A stretch of 33,870 nucleotides of DNA from Chara braunii (GCA_003427395.1 BFEA01000049.1:928953-962822); one strand, 5' to 3'. Counted from the stretch's first letter, positions 1 through 10,724 are shown. The notes: generated by a model not told the origin, from the letters alone. A program made the numbers and translations.

Positions 1-84
1 TTTTTTTTTTTTTTTTTTTTTTGAAATACCTTCAGTCACCCGAAACCCCCCACCCAAAAAATTGTTTTTTTAATTTTTTTTTTG
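1..84. repeat. T-rich low-complexity lead-in
   Basis: A run of 22 T opens the window and further T runs follow at about 64-84. It could be the reverse complement of the poly(A) tail of a minus-strand retroelement lying left of the window, or a plain homopolymer. Bases 85-260 are GC-rich and I recognise nothing in them. Confidence 0.6.
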
Positions 85-262
85 TTTGAGGGGGTGGGGC
101 TGGGGTTGCGCCGCCCCATGGCGCTTACCAAATCCCCAACCCCCCTCCCCACTGGCTGTCATGCGGCCGCAAAGTCGCGTGGTCGCGCGGACCTGGCCAC
201 GACCGTGGACTTCGCCGCGCTTGGCTGCCGCCGGGGGGGATTCATAGCCGATCATTGGCCGG

Positions 263-812
263 TAACAGCCGAAATGGATGTGAGCAATCCAAACTCAGCT
301 ACCAATCCACCGTTCCGCTTGAATGTTGAGCATCTTAAGGACGAAAACGTGCTAGACTGGGTCAGGAAACACTGGTCCAAGTGGCAAGAAGTCAAGCACC
401 TGTTTTCATCAACAGAAGCCTGGAGAAGAAACAGGAATGAATATTACGAAAAACTTTTTGGATATATTTTCAAGAATTAAAGCAGTGGAGAAGAAACAGG
501 TGGAAGAGAAATGGATCAAACGAGTAAAAGAAATAGAGAGTCACTTTGGAGAACACCCGATCTCGGACGTCTATTGGACAAGAGAGAGGAAGCGTGCACT
601 TAGCGAGTTGGACAATATACAGATCCAGCAACAAAAAAATTGGAAAGCTTGGTTGCAGCAAAAAGGAATAATCACAAACGACAGATTAAATCATGAGACT
701 TTCCGGAGACTTTTACTGCAAAAAACTAAACCTCTAATCAGGGAATTGGCTCATCCATTTGCAAATTCAGTCCCCACGAGATCGGACCCAAAGGGATGTG
801 CGAGTACGCCAT
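263..812 (+). pseudogene. LINE ORF2 fragment: linker upstream of the reverse transcriptase
   Basis: The first frame (about 263-480) reads through PPFRLNVEHLKDENVLDWV, the 'FRLN...L.D..V..WV..HW..W' pattern typical of the region before the RT in plant-type L1 elements. A second frame (437-812) carries on with a charged helical region and ends near ELAHPF, again a characteristic landmark. A frameshift at about 440-480 separates them. Coding similarity fades before about 263, so the longer open frame from 82 is not credited. The segment lacks an enzymatic motif of its own. Confidence 0.7.
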
Positions 813-929
813 GAATACTTCCAAGATATCTTAACTACGAGACGACCTTATGACACCTTCTATTTCGACCTGAGGATTAATTCTTGTTTCTGGGCAGAAC
901 GACGGTTTGCCTAGCCCAGCAAGGTAGGT

Positions 930-2221
930 TAGACTTAGACCGTTCTTTCACCGTTGAAGAATTAAAGTTTGCAGTATGCTAAATGGCCTCAGGCAAGTGT
1001 TTGGGAAGACTGGGATCGGATGGCCTGCCGGTGGAAGTGTACCTTGCTGTGTGGGACGTTATTGGACCAAGCCTAGTAAAAGTTTACAATGGTGTACTGA
1101 TTGGTGGCTCTTTAACGAAGGGTATGCAATTAGGCATTATTACTCTTCTATACAAAAAAGGGGATAAATTAGATATCTGAAATTGGAGACTAATTTCTCT
1201 CTTATATGTCTCATATAAGATATTGGTGAAAGTTTTATCTTTGCGTTTAACTAAGTACTTGCCTAGTTTAGTTAACCCAGATCAGGGAGCATTTGTCAAA
1301 CACAGATCAATAATGGACAATATAGCGGCGACTATCCAAGCGCTTGAAGTCATAGCACACGAACAATACGATGTGGCTATCCTTCTCATTGACATGGAAA
1401 AAACGTACAATAAAGTTGGTTGGGCCTTCATGGGCACCACACTGATCCATCTTGGTTTTGGCCCAAACTTTTGTCGATGGGTCTCAGTGATGTACTCTAC
1501 TGCTACAGCCAAAGTAATGGTGAACAACCAGTTATCTTCGAAATCCAACCTCACGCGCTCTCTAAGGTAGGGTTGCCCCCTGGCGTCACTCGTGTTCGTG
1601 TTGCATCTGGAAATTTTGTTAGATAATATCAGACTAAATGATCAAATCCCGAGACTGCAACTACACGATAATTATCAATGGAAAGGCGGCGCATTAGCCA
1701 ATGATCTGACCATAACGTGTGTTAAGAATATGAACACTATGCTCACGCTACGAAAAGTATTGAATGATTACTCTATCCTATCGGAGGCCTCAATAAATTT
1801 GAATAAATCCGTGTTTTTTCTTCCAGCTCAGTTTCGGATAAGTGTGAATTGGGGCATGCGAAGAATCCCCACTGACGCCTCGGATAGATATCTGGGCATT
1901 CAAGTGTCACTATCTGATAACTTAAAGCTACAGGATCAACTTCTTGAAGAAAAAGTCTGTCAAAGAATCTCAAGATGGGAGTACACCCAACATTTGCCCT
2001 TACTGGGTCGTGCCATGGTTCTAACTTCGGCAGGGCTATCAGCTCTCTGGTACCCGTTAATGGTTCATTTGTTAGGGGACAAAGCCTATAGGAAGATTAA
2101 GAAAGTCTCCGCAATTTTTTTGTGGAAACCAGAAGCGAAGGTAGAGGAAGTTTTTTTTTCTAAAGGCCTAGACAGCAAAACATCTCCCTGCTTGCTAAAT
2201 GGCCCATCAGGGCCATGTTAG
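930..2221 (+). pseudogene. LINE ORF2 fragment: reverse-transcriptase palm, catalytically dead
   Basis: Three frames (976-1180, 1223-1570, 1592-2221) carry the ordered RT landmarks: a degraded 'GPDGLPVE' motif, 'GIITLLYKKGD', 'NWRLISLL' beyond a stop codon, 'NPDQGAFV.HRSI.DNI', motif A as LLIDMEKTYNKV (the second aspartate is N) and 'GCPLA'. Motif C should read (F/Y)ADD but is LAND at about 1694-1705, so one catalytic aspartate is lost. Stops at about 1178 and 1568 and at least one frameshift interrupt the frame. RT normally copies the element RNA at a nicked target; this copy cannot. Confidence 0.8.
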
Positions 2222-3640
2222 CAGATTTCAAGCATGCGTGGATATGGCTGGCGGATTATATTTTGAGTACAGAGTGAGACCTGGCAAATCCTACGGATGT
2301 TTGGACTTGCTTGTTGATGAAACCCTTTACTCATAAAAGACCCAAGTCACGTTTTTGGTGCTATATTATTTATGCTTGGGCCAAGATCCTACCAGAGTCC
2401 TTCGCAGACCCAGAGATGATTGATGAAGTACTGGCACAACCCATTTTTGACAATCCAAGGTTGTGCAACTCTGCTGGATCCCCTTTCTCCGCTCAGAGCT
2501 CCCCCGGAAATTTTGGGGTAGCTTGGGCGGAAAAAGGGGTAATCAGGTTGGACAACCTTTGGGACTGAGTTACAATGAATTGGAAGTCCTTACAGGAGAT
2601 TCGGGGACAACTCAAATGGTTACGAAATATGGCTGGACGCCTAATGGACGTTCAGATGGCGATGCCTGCTGACTGGCTACAGATCTTACAGACATACCCT
2701 ATCCCTGTGAACGGCTGTTCGGTAGCCAGGCCGAGGCAAGGGACACAAAGGACACATTGGAAAGTCCTTGTTCCAGATTTGGCTGGGGGATATATGATGG
2801 AGGAATGGAAAGAGACATCCCTCACCCCTTACACTCGGCTACTGAGCTACAGTGACCAGACCACAGTGCCAACCCTAGAAGGTACTCAGCAAGTGATAGT
2901 GGACGCTTTGCCGCCAAGAGCGGGGTGCACAGGTGAGGAAAGCCCCTAGATGCAGCTACTCGCAGGTGGAAGATCACTCAGGGAGTTGCCAGTACATCCA
3001 ACAAAGGTGGGTTAGAGGATCCTGAATAAACCAAAGCCTTGCAGTCTTCACTGCTACTCCACAAAATAGGGGTAACTCTACTTCAACAGACAATCAAGAA
3101 GAAATCAATTGAGGTTGTATTGAAAAGGAGGGAAGACCAAGCCCTTCCGCTGATATCCAGAACCGAAATCCTTACCCTTTGGAAGCAGTTGAGGGTTCTA
3201 CCGTCACAAAAGTTGACAAGTATTTTGCTACTGCAGTCCTTATTAAATACGGCTTCGACAGTATGGTTACACTCCAAAGGGATGGACATTCAGACTAAAT
3301 GTACCCGTTGTAAGTGGGTGTGGGAATCAACTAACCATCTTTGGTATTCATGCCCCTTCTCACTAAGGGTCTAGAAGTGGTGGGAGAAGTTTTGGGTTTA
3401 GATCTCTAGAAACTGTCTGCAATGGGATGAACAATGGATTATCTCGGGCATCCTGCCACCAGGCCTTTCTCCTTCTCGGGGTTTGGGGTATGTTGCCCAG
3501 ACAATCAGAGGCATCATATTTGGAGTAATTTGGGAAAATAGGAATCAACACGTCTTCCGAGATGCGCACCTATCCTTTCTCGGAATTACCCAGAAGGTGA
3601 AAACTGAGATTAGACACATAATAATAGCAGACTGGTGAAG
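2222..3640 (+). pseudogene. LINE ORF2 fragment: connection region and C-terminal zinc-binding motif
   Basis: Frames at 2311-2568 and 2575-2949 match the post-RT region of plant-type L1 elements, with landmarks such as QPIFDNP and a downstream 'W..L..IRGQL'. The frame at 3039-3374 ends in CTRCKWVWESTNHLWYSCPF, a Cys-x2-Cys...His...Cys zinc-binding (zf-RVT-like) motif near the end of ORF2. Similarity continues in other frames to about 3640 (KWWEKFW and IIFGVIWENRNQ), crossing several stops. Bases 3641-3936 are probably the 3' UTR. Confidence 0.7.
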
Positions 3641-3936
3641 GAAGGTAGCAGGGAGACAATCTTGCAAATCAAGAGGTTGGTTTTTGGAAACCTGGGGAAC
3701 GGGAGCTCAGCTTGTTTCCGTTAAAGGCACTGGGGAATTGCAGTTCTCACCATGGTTATTTGAGTTCGAAGTTGGGGAGTTGGGGTTCTCAAGCTCTGCC
3801 TGACACAAGGATGGTTCTTTCTTCTTAGAACCTCGCAAGTTGAGGTTCTGTTGTTATGAATTCAGTAGGGCTACTATAGATATGGCTGATGCTAGAAGCG
3901 ATGGTTACTGATTCCAAATAAAAACACATAAAAAAT

Positions 3937-4094
3937 GTGGAAGAAAAAGCTGGCCTGCTAAGAGAGGCTCTCCCTATCACCTGGCAGCTCACCCTACGGG
4001 AGGGGCCAACGGTTCGACGTGATGACTGGGTGGTCAGATACTCAGACTCTCCTGTTCACCTAGTCATATTTAAAGTCAAAGAGAATCGTCACGG
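3937..4094. other. Unassigned junction sequence
   Basis: This short stretch lies between the LINE tail and the X LTR. A small plus-strand frame (3937-4170) crosses the LTR boundary, so I do not treat it as a gene. On the minus strand it directly follows the LTR 3' end; no tRNA-complementary primer site is visible here, so the LTR at 4095-7691 is a solo or 3' LTR rather than a 5' LTR. Confidence 0.4.
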
Positions 4095-5884
4095 TGTCGA
4101 GCGCATCGGTCCGGCACCGCACGGGGCAGCGCGGGACCCTCCCAGCCGCATCACGCAGGAGTTGGTCTAAATCCTCGTCGCGAATATACATGGAGTTTCC
4201 GCAAGCCGCTCCGGCCGAGTGCGCCAGCCATACCTCTTGCGAGCTCCTACGACAGGATAGGGCCTACGCGAGGCACGACTTACCTCCGCCTTACGGGAGT
4301 TGTCACTTCCCTTCGGTGGGCGTATCCCTGCCGAGCTACCGGTCCACAGTACGAAAGTTAATCAGCTGCAATCGCAGAGGTGGACCAGCCGAGGGCGTTT
4401 CTCGTTCACTGTAGCATAGGGAGTACGCGCGGTATTACGCCTCTATCGAACCCGCGCGCGAACCAGCATCTTGGGGGGCTGAGGTCCCAAGCGCGACTCG
4501 TCGCCGGTCGACTAGGACGTATCCCACACTCCACGCGCACACCGCTATAAAGAACATAAAAATAAAAGCACACACTCGCACGCACATATACGGAACGACA
4601 CAGAACAAACAACGCGACAACACTCCTAGTCCCTTAGTAGCCATCTCATAACTCTCCGATGCGGAAATCGGATATGCATCATGCACGAGATTTAGTATAA
4701 AACCGTGCGGACGCAAGGCTAACTTATATCGACTCGCAATGCAAGCATACGCAAGCAGTCACAATGATGGCGTAGTATGTAGTACCCATACTCATGCGGT
4801 CCTTGTTAATCTCGAGGGTCGCATTCGACACTCAAGTGTCGGCTGACATGCACCTTGAGGGTTAATTTCTCGACGCTGGACAACCACTCAGTGCGGTTAA
4901 GAACCACGCCCTCTTCTGCACCCTGCGGAGAGTGGGTGGTACACAGGTTCATACCTGTGGTGGCAATCGTCTCTTATGGCCCTTGAGACCAGCTCCACCA
5001 TCTAGGGTCTAGAAATAAATCAAGGGGTTTGACTTTGATGGCTGCCACGGACTACAACGTCCAACCATAGAAATTCTAAAAATTAAAGGTTAAAATGAAA
5101 CGTCCCATTTCCCTCGAAAATATAATCTGCTTAACCCTTACGCGCGGTCATTGTGGGCCGCACGAGACACTAAAGACCTATATATTCACATATATAGAGA
5201 GGGTTATAGATAGGTGACGATCACTCCTCACAATCACAGTCTGGCTCCTCTGAGCCATATATATATGCATGTGAGCGCGGACAGTCAAATCCAAAGTCCG
5301 AATCACCAAACATACCCGCAATCACATCAAATATTCAACTAAAAGTCCATGCACTACACGGGGTCAACTTCAACCATTCTCTGCACTCATACCCCTTGCT
5401 TTAGCCATACAAGCCTCACTCTTGTGCAACTCCTCAAAATAAAATACTCAGTATTTTTCTTAAATGGCCATTCAAAATAAAGTTTGGGTGAAAACACAAC
5501 AAAACAATTCAAATCACAAGGCGAAAACCTTTAGGTTGAGCGAAAGGAATGAATTAGAGTTGAATCGTAAACCGACGAATCGACAACCGACCTGTTATTA
5601 GTGATAACAAAAGATGATTCTTGTAGGATCAAGCTGGATCTAGCCCAAATCCTGAATCAATCGATCAAGAAGACCTGAAACACAAGACAGACCAATCCCC
5701 AAGCTAAAATCATAATTGTATGGAGAATACAACTTCATAACACATTTTCACCCAAGATCGTTCTACAAGCTAAGCCTAGGTCTGCCTCTAAGCAAGTGCC
5801 CAAAGAAAGATAGACTCTGACATAATCTCCTTTATACAGAGTGGATCGTCAGAATCGTCATATGTCAAAATATATTTTATCTCC

Positions 5885-6200
5885 TCTTAACTAAGAAAAT
5901 TTTTGGCAGCGCTTCCCGTAGGGAAAGTGCCTTTCCTAAATTTATACCAGCTTGAATATGAAAACAGAAATAGTCTTCGACTTTCCAAAGTCAATTTTTA
6001 TCTAACCCCTTAATTTAGCAAAAATTTTGGCAACACTCCCTTTAGAAAATGAGGTTTTCCATATTTTTACTAAGCCATATAAAATTTAGACAAGTTGAAC
6101 TTTGAAAGGTCAAAGGTTGACCAACTCCTTGGATTTGCAGAAATTTCGGCAGCGCTTCCCGTAGAGAAAGTCGCTTACCAAAATTTATACAAAGCCAAGT
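5885..6200 (-). repeat. Three ~120-bp tandem units inside the X LTR
   Basis: The motif GGCAGCGCTTCCCG or a variant recurs at 5905, 6029 and 6148, followed each time by an AAATTTATAC-like stretch and a block in which 'aactttga' and 'tcaa' can pair. The same three-unit block is present in LTR copy 2 (25081-25390, reverse complement), so it predates the divergence of the copies. Confidence 0.65.
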
Positions 6201-6486
6201 ATAACAAAAAATCCCAGAAAATGCAGAAATTAATCTAAGTAAAAAAAACTTAGCTCACAAAATGCAGGAATTGAAACTAACTCTTATGGCTCTGGCATGC
6301 GGCGAGCAACTAAAGCAACTACCCATCAAACTGAAACTCAGACTAACTAGTAACTTCTCTCAGCCACATGCAATGTCAAACCACAAAGGTAAGTACTCTC
6401 ACCAACCCAAGTCAACCTTATCAAACAATAGTTCGTAGTCTTTCAATGATTTGCCCCTTTTACCCAGCTTACATAAGGCATAAAGC

Positions 6487-7372
6487 TAGGCCACCCAAAC
6501 TTATGGGACATGCCTAACTTAGCCATTGAGTATACACAAAACAGATGACACAACTACTTCTTTTCTCCTTTGGGCATGTGACCAGGCCACCATAGTCGCC
6601 CTGAACTGTTTAAATACTCTTACTTTATATAATTATCTAGACTTAGTCTTATAAGGTAGAATATGAATGACTCGATCAACTTAGTTCGAGGTTCAGTCTG
6701 CCCCTTCTTACCACCAGTTTGTTCCTAACTAATATACTCTTCAGTTATGATAGGTTGTAGCCAGGCCACCCAAACTTATGGGACCCTGTCTGACTAGCCT
6801 GTTCTTAGTAAAATAGTAATAAGATATAACCAAGTTATAGCCTTTGGTTCCAACATGTACGAGGTATTGGGCCGGACTACCTAAACTTATAGAATAGTCT
6901 GACTCTCTGCCTGGTTCGTTCCTCTCTGATCCAATCTGTGTGTGGCATGGAGTCGAAGCCACCCAAACTTATGGAATAGCCTGACTCTCTGTCAAAGTTA
7001 CTTCCTCACAATAAATGCAGGAAGAAGTTGAACCACCTAAACTTATAAAATGGCTCAGACCTCCTCGTTCAGAACCAAATAAACAGGAAAGCAACCCAAA
7101 GTAAACTAGGCATCCCACTTGAACTTACAAAATATGCTTGGCTCCTGAAAAGTGAAACACAGTTAAACCCTCGCAAGTCATAGCAACCAGACCACCTAAA
7201 CTTATAGAATGGTCCGATTATCAAAGCAATTCCACAACACTGGGTCTCCCCAAACTTATGGGGACTTCCCAGCCTCCAGAGCAAATAGACCACCCAAACT
7301 TATGGAATGGTCTGATGCTCCAAACAAATAAAAAAAACATAGCACTGGGTCTCCCCAAACTTATGGGGACTT
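6487..7372 (-). repeat. Tandem hairpin array in X LTR copy 1
   Basis: About 11 irregularly spaced units share the core CACCCAAACTTATGGAAT or a variant, flanked by short arms that differ between units but pair with each other. Examples are AGACCA/TGGTCT (7287-7292, 7308-7313), TAGGC/GCCTA (6487-6491, 6512-6516), CGGACTA/TAGTCTG with one wobble (6873-6901), and CCCC/GGGG with an outer TGGG/CCCA in two units near 7240 and 7346. Some units are degenerate. The array occupies the same place in the LTR as the array at 23951-24790, whose loop is related but different. Confidence 0.75.
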
Positions 7373-7698
7373 CCCTTCCTTAATGACCCAGTCAAACTTT
7401 AAAGCAATACTGTCTTCCTCCCAACCTTCCCCCAGATGCAATCCCATAGTCTGCTTTCAGTCAAATAATAAACTGAAACTGACTTTAAGCATACATTTCT
7501 TTATTTAATCTTGTTACGTCCTAAAAATCAAACTGAAAGTCAAAGTAAAATGACACATTCAGTATACTCAGTCAGAGTTCAAAAAAAGAATACAGATAGG
7601 GTTTATAACTGGGTTTATAGATGGAAAGCAATAATTACCTCTCAGTTCCATGCCTCCAGAACTCCTCCTTAGTTCCGACAGAGCTCCCGCAATCAGAT

Positions 7699-7995
7699 CA
7701 AGTCAGACGATAATAAGGCAGGCTTCTCGGAGCCTCACTCCTCTTATTACCTTTATCCTTAGTCATTACAGTGATAAGGCAAGCTTCTCGGAGCTTCGCT
7801 CCTCTTACCACATTAATCATTGTTACTATAGTGGTACGGCAGGCTTCTCGAAGCCTCGCTCCTCTTACCACATTAATCATTGTTACTATAGTGGTAAAAC
7901 AGGCTTTTCGGAGTCTCGCTCCTCTTACCACATTAATCATTGTTGCTATAGCGGTAAGGCAGGTTTCTCGGAGCCTCGCTCCTCTTATGATGTTG
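7699..7995 (+). repeat. Two-stem hairpin minisatellite, block 1
   Basis: Five units of about 60 bp. Each contains an inner hairpin of the AGGCT-tctcgg-AGCCT type and an outer stem. Outer stems differ but pair: TAATAAG/CTTATTA (7711-7717, 7743-7749) and GTGGTA/TACCAC (7831-7836, 7866-7871). Inner stems also covary, for example AAGCT/AGCTT and AGGCTT/AAGCCT. Open frames through the block simply reflect the repeat period. It starts directly beyond the terminus of LTR copy 1. Confidence 0.75.
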
Positions 7996-8126
7996 TTGAT
8001 TCCATGCACAGTTGTTGCCATCTGCAACATTGTAGTATAGGTTAGATAGGATTGGCAGTCTGTAGTCTGGGCACTGAGCGCCAGATAGGATGACGACATT
8101 GGTTCAGCAATGATGATGAGAAGGTT

Positions 8127-8222
8127 ATACCAGCATTAAGGGAGAACTTTGTTGTTCTCTTATTTAGAGGAACTCACAATGCTATTCTGTTTGATTCAGG
8201 GGTAACGATTATCTGGTCGATT
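8127..8222 (+). pseudogene. Possible retropepsin (retroelement aspartic protease) relic
   Basis: One frame reads ...FVVLLFRGTHNAILFDSGVTIIWS, with the DSG triad at 8193-8201 in the context 'AILFDSGVT'. In Ty3/gypsy polyproteins the protease active site is typically 'LFDSGAT'. The homologous unit at 9240 keeps 'VFLFDGTRSAILHF' but not the DSG. The open stretch is short and no flanking gag or RT is visible, so this is a motif-level call only. Confidence 0.3.
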
Positions 8223-8272
8223 TTGTATGATTCTGTTGATGAGTGAAGTTCGCTGTTGCTCATCTTACTTGC

Positions 8273-8307
8273 TTTATTATTATTATTACTACTACTACTA
8301 CTACTAC

Positions 8308-8346
<39 letters not shown>

Positions 8347-8350
8347 CATT
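8273..8350. repeat. (ATT)n microsatellite with a (CTA)n interruption
   Basis: About 78 bp of TTA repeats with CTACTACTA in the middle. Frames through it translate to poly-Tyr or poly-Ile and are not genes. Confidence 0.95.
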
Positions 8351-8564
8351 TCTGTAGTCAAACCGCTTCCTTTCTTACTTCACATACACACAAACAAGCT
8401 TCACACCAAGCTGGCTGCAAGCACCCAAAATCAAAAGCTCGAAGATGTGGCGACTCAGAACACAGTTTGAATACGAGCCCGCTTCGAATGACTATGGTGC
8501 GACAAATACCCACCAGCAACTCTCTGTTCGTGCACGCATGATCGCCTTGTGTATCCCACACGCT

Positions 8565-8775
8565 ACTTACTACACACGCACACAGACAGACATACATACA
8601 AAACAGGCAGACAGTGCAACTGTGACAGTCACACAGACACTATGACACTCACATAGACAAGGTGACACACAGAATGACACAGTCACACACGCAGTGACGC
8701 AGTCACGCACACAGAGTGACGCGGTCATACACATACACAGATATACAGTGATATGCAGACACGCAGTCTCTATCC
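8565..8775. repeat. CA- and GTGACAC-rich cryptic repeat
   Basis: Irregular repetition of CACACA, GACAGT and GTGACACA motifs, without a fixed period. No gene is visible from 8450 to 9000; the rest is unique DNA without recognisable features. Confidence 0.7.
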
Positions 8776-9009
8776 TCTCTGTCCTGCAGGGTCGCCATTG
8801 CACGAGTCGCTGCAGCGGCGCTGCCGCATGGCCTACGCAGGAAATGAATGCACAACTTTGCGCTGCATCCATCGACCCTAAGTGCCCACGGTCGCATACA
8901 ATACTTGTTTGACTGAACCCGAACTGATTGGGACTATACCGCCGACCGCATGGAGGCGTACCGCTAGCTCAATACAGTTGCACTGCTAAGTTGTGCTCCT
9001 ACGACTGAT

Positions 9010-9175
9010 AGGCGAAACAAACAAGATGATCTAAAACAGACAGAACGACCGTCAGACAAACAGACTGACTGAGACAGACGGACTGACAGGACAGTCCGGG
9101 CCAAACAGTCAGACTGACTGAATCAGACAAAACATACTGACTGAACAGACGGACAGACTGTCGAAAGCTAGCAAG
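9010..9175. repeat. CAGACTGA-type cryptic repeat
   Basis: Imperfect reiterations of CAGACTGACTGA and AACAGACGGACAGACTG. No open frame of interest. Confidence 0.7.
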
Positions 9176-9239
9176 CAGATTGACATCAACAAGTGAACAA
9201 AACGGAGACTATCGGGCAAATAAACAGCCATCGGCAGAA

Positions 9240-9790
9240 CTGTACATGGGCTCTATGTTGATGATGATGAGGCTAAGCCTACGTTGTCAAGTGTGAGTCT
9301 GCTGTGTTTTTATTTGATGGGACTCGCAGTGCAATTCTGCATTTTAGGATGGAGTCGTGTCTATTTGATCACATGTTTTCTGATGATGTTGGATTCTGGA
9401 GTTTGCTATTGTTACTATTATTATTATTATTATTATTATTATTGTCAGGCTTGTTTTCTTCCTCACTTACACATGCATGAGAACAGGGCGACACATCATG
9501 CTGGTGACAGACCACCAAACACAGAGCTCATAGATATGGCTGAAGATGACACAGATCGATTACGAGTTCGCTTCAGATGGCTATGGTGCGACAACGCCCA
9601 ACAACTCCTTGTTCACGCTCATAGGATCAGCTTGGATACTCCACACTCGACACTCTCCATACCTGCACAATCACACACCAACTGTGACATGCAATGACGC
9701 CATGACAATCACACAAGCAAGGTGACACACAGTGTGCAGTCACCTACACAACCACACCTAGGCTGTGATACACAGTGACACAAAGAGAAG
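9240..9790 (+). repeat. Family Z repeat, unit 2, with (ATT)n at 9415-9443
   Basis: A diverged tandem copy of 8041-8450. It shares 'gactcgcagtgcaattctg', the (ATT)n tract, 'CTTACACATGCA', 'ggctatggtgcgacaa' and 'caactcct', followed by GTGACAC-rich DNA as in unit 1. No intact gene. Confidence 0.5.
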
Positions 9791-9939
9791 GAGACACACA
9801 TACAACGAGGGAGGCAAAGAGAGAAAAGGGGAGAGAATGGCACCAGGGTACATAAGAGGTCAGCAAAATGTATTGACACCATGGAAACTGGGATCGAAGT
9901 GAACCTGTTGTGTGAGCACAACTGTAGGTAGAATAATGG

Positions 9940-10200
9940 AGTTGGCTGGGGCATTGGGCGCCGGACAGAGAAAATGACCATGGTTACTGGGTTGGTGTAG
10001 ACCTAAGGGCTTGAGCATTGGACTCACTACTTCATTAAATTGCTATGTTTGGCCGGATGCCCAGTACTATGGTGCTCGTTGCTTGTGTACAACTACTCAG
10101 ACATCCGTGTGATCTTGCAACTCGGGTTTGAATATTATTCACATTCATATTCCTTGATATTATTATTATTATTATTATCATCATCATCACTTGACGTCAC
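9940..10200 (+). repeat. Family Z repeat, partial unit 3, with (ATT)n/(CAT)n at 10157-10190
   Basis: It opens with GGGGCATTGGGCGCCGG, related to the start of unit 1, and includes 'TTGAGCATTGGACTCA' and 'CTCGGGTTTGAAT', which resemble the A and B boxes of a tRNA-type promoter. A tRNA-derived SINE ancestry is possible but not shown. Bases 10201-10450 hold nothing I recognise. Confidence 0.35.
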
Positions 10201-10453
10201 ATGTTAAGATGGGAGTCAGAGGTGGGAAGGGTGTGAGGCAGTAGAGAGGGGAGGATCGTCGTCAAGCGCGACGACTTCTACCTCCTTAATCCTCCTCCGC
10301 TTTTCCTATGTCTAATCCCTCGTACACCAATCCTTTCAAACGGCGAATGTGAAAATGGTGCTTCCAAACAGTTTGCTGAAAATCAAATCTCAAACACAAG
10401 AGATTCTTATTCCGTACTTGGTCAATTTAGACGTGTCTACGTAACAGGGCGAT

Positions 10454-10560
10454 TGCGGGAGCTCTGCCGGAGTTCAGGAGGAACTCTTGAGGCAGGGAAC
10501 GACAAGGTACGCACACTGCAAGCCTAATCTATATAGCCCTGAACCTATAGCCTCGGGGAA
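10454..10560 (+). mobile_element. X LTR fragment, 5' end only
   Basis: TGCGGGAGCTCTGCCGGAG and the following 'ttcaggaggaactct.gaggcaggga' match the 5' ends of the LTRs at 23637 and (minus strand) 7691. The similarity fades by about 10560 ('aacctatagcctc' versus 'aacccctacctatac'). It is oriented opposite to LTR copy 1. Confidence 0.6.
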
Positions 10561-10581
10561 ACTACCTATGACAATGTTGAT

Positions 10582-10603
10582 AAAAAAAAAAAAAAAAAAA
10601 AAA
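10582..10603. repeat. Poly(A) run of 22
   Basis: Homopolymer directly after the X LTR fragment. It could be an old retroposon tail; no element body can be assigned. Confidence 0.9.
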
Positions 10604-10724
10604 GACTTTGAATCAGGATTCTTCAGGACTAAACCCGAAGACAGAAAGGGAAAGAAACAATAATGTTTGAATAAGGAAGAAAACTTAGAAAAGGGCATGA
10701 TCTGACCGAGTAAGTCTAGTTGTA

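Larger units (their letters stand above)
263..3936 (+). mobile_element. Degraded L1-like LINE (non-LTR retrotransposon), ORF2 relic
   Basis: Fragments of one LINE ORF2 follow each other in the right order on the plus strand: the linker between endonuclease and reverse transcriptase, the reverse-transcriptase palm, the thumb/connection region, and a C-terminal CCHC zinc-binding (zf-RVT-like) region. They are separated by stops and frameshifts. No endonuclease domain is visible, so the copy is 5' truncated, as is usual after incomplete target-primed reverse transcription. The 3' end is placed at about 3936 because an AATAAA signal (3917-3922) and a short A run (3930-3935) follow the last coding similarity. 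Family resemblance is to plant and algal L1-clade elements, judged by motif, not by search. Confidence 0.85.
4095..7691 (-). mobile_element. Long terminal repeat, family X, copy 1 (solo or 3' LTR)
   Basis: The whole interval is the diverged reverse complement of 23637-27139. Read on the minus strand it begins TGCGGGAGCTC (7691) and ends GCGCTCGACA (4095), the canonical TG...CA of LTRs. Shared landmarks in the same order include the 3' CGATGCG block, a run reading TATAAAA on the plus strand (4696-4702), a TGTTAT/ATAACA palindrome (5593-5609), three units of a roughly 120-bp repeat (5895-6190) and a hairpin array (6487-7372). At about 3.6 kb this is very long for an LTR. No matching 5-bp target duplication was found at its ends. 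The similarity is patchy, so this copy and copy 2 belong to separate subfamilies or are old. Confidence 0.75.
8041..8450 (+). repeat. ATT-associated dispersed repeat (family Z), unit 1
   Basis: This unit begins with a GGGCACTGAGCGCCAG motif, continues through 'gaactcacaatgc', carries an (ATT)n tract and ends with a CTTACTTCACATACAC block. The same order of landmarks recurs at 9240-9700, and the GCGCC motif recurs at about 9951 and, inverted, at about 12200. The identity of the family is unknown. Confidence 0.5.

Noticed and set aside
82-262. N-terminal part of the 132-codon frame that runs into the LINE
   Set aside because: Resemblance to LINE ORF2 begins only at about 263; upstream codons are GC-rich and featureless.
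3937-4170. 77-codon plus-strand frame
   Set aside because: It crosses the LTR boundary at 4095 and has no recognised domain.
8227-8541. Frames with poly-Tyr or poly-Ile
   Set aside because: Pure (ATT)n microsatellite translation.
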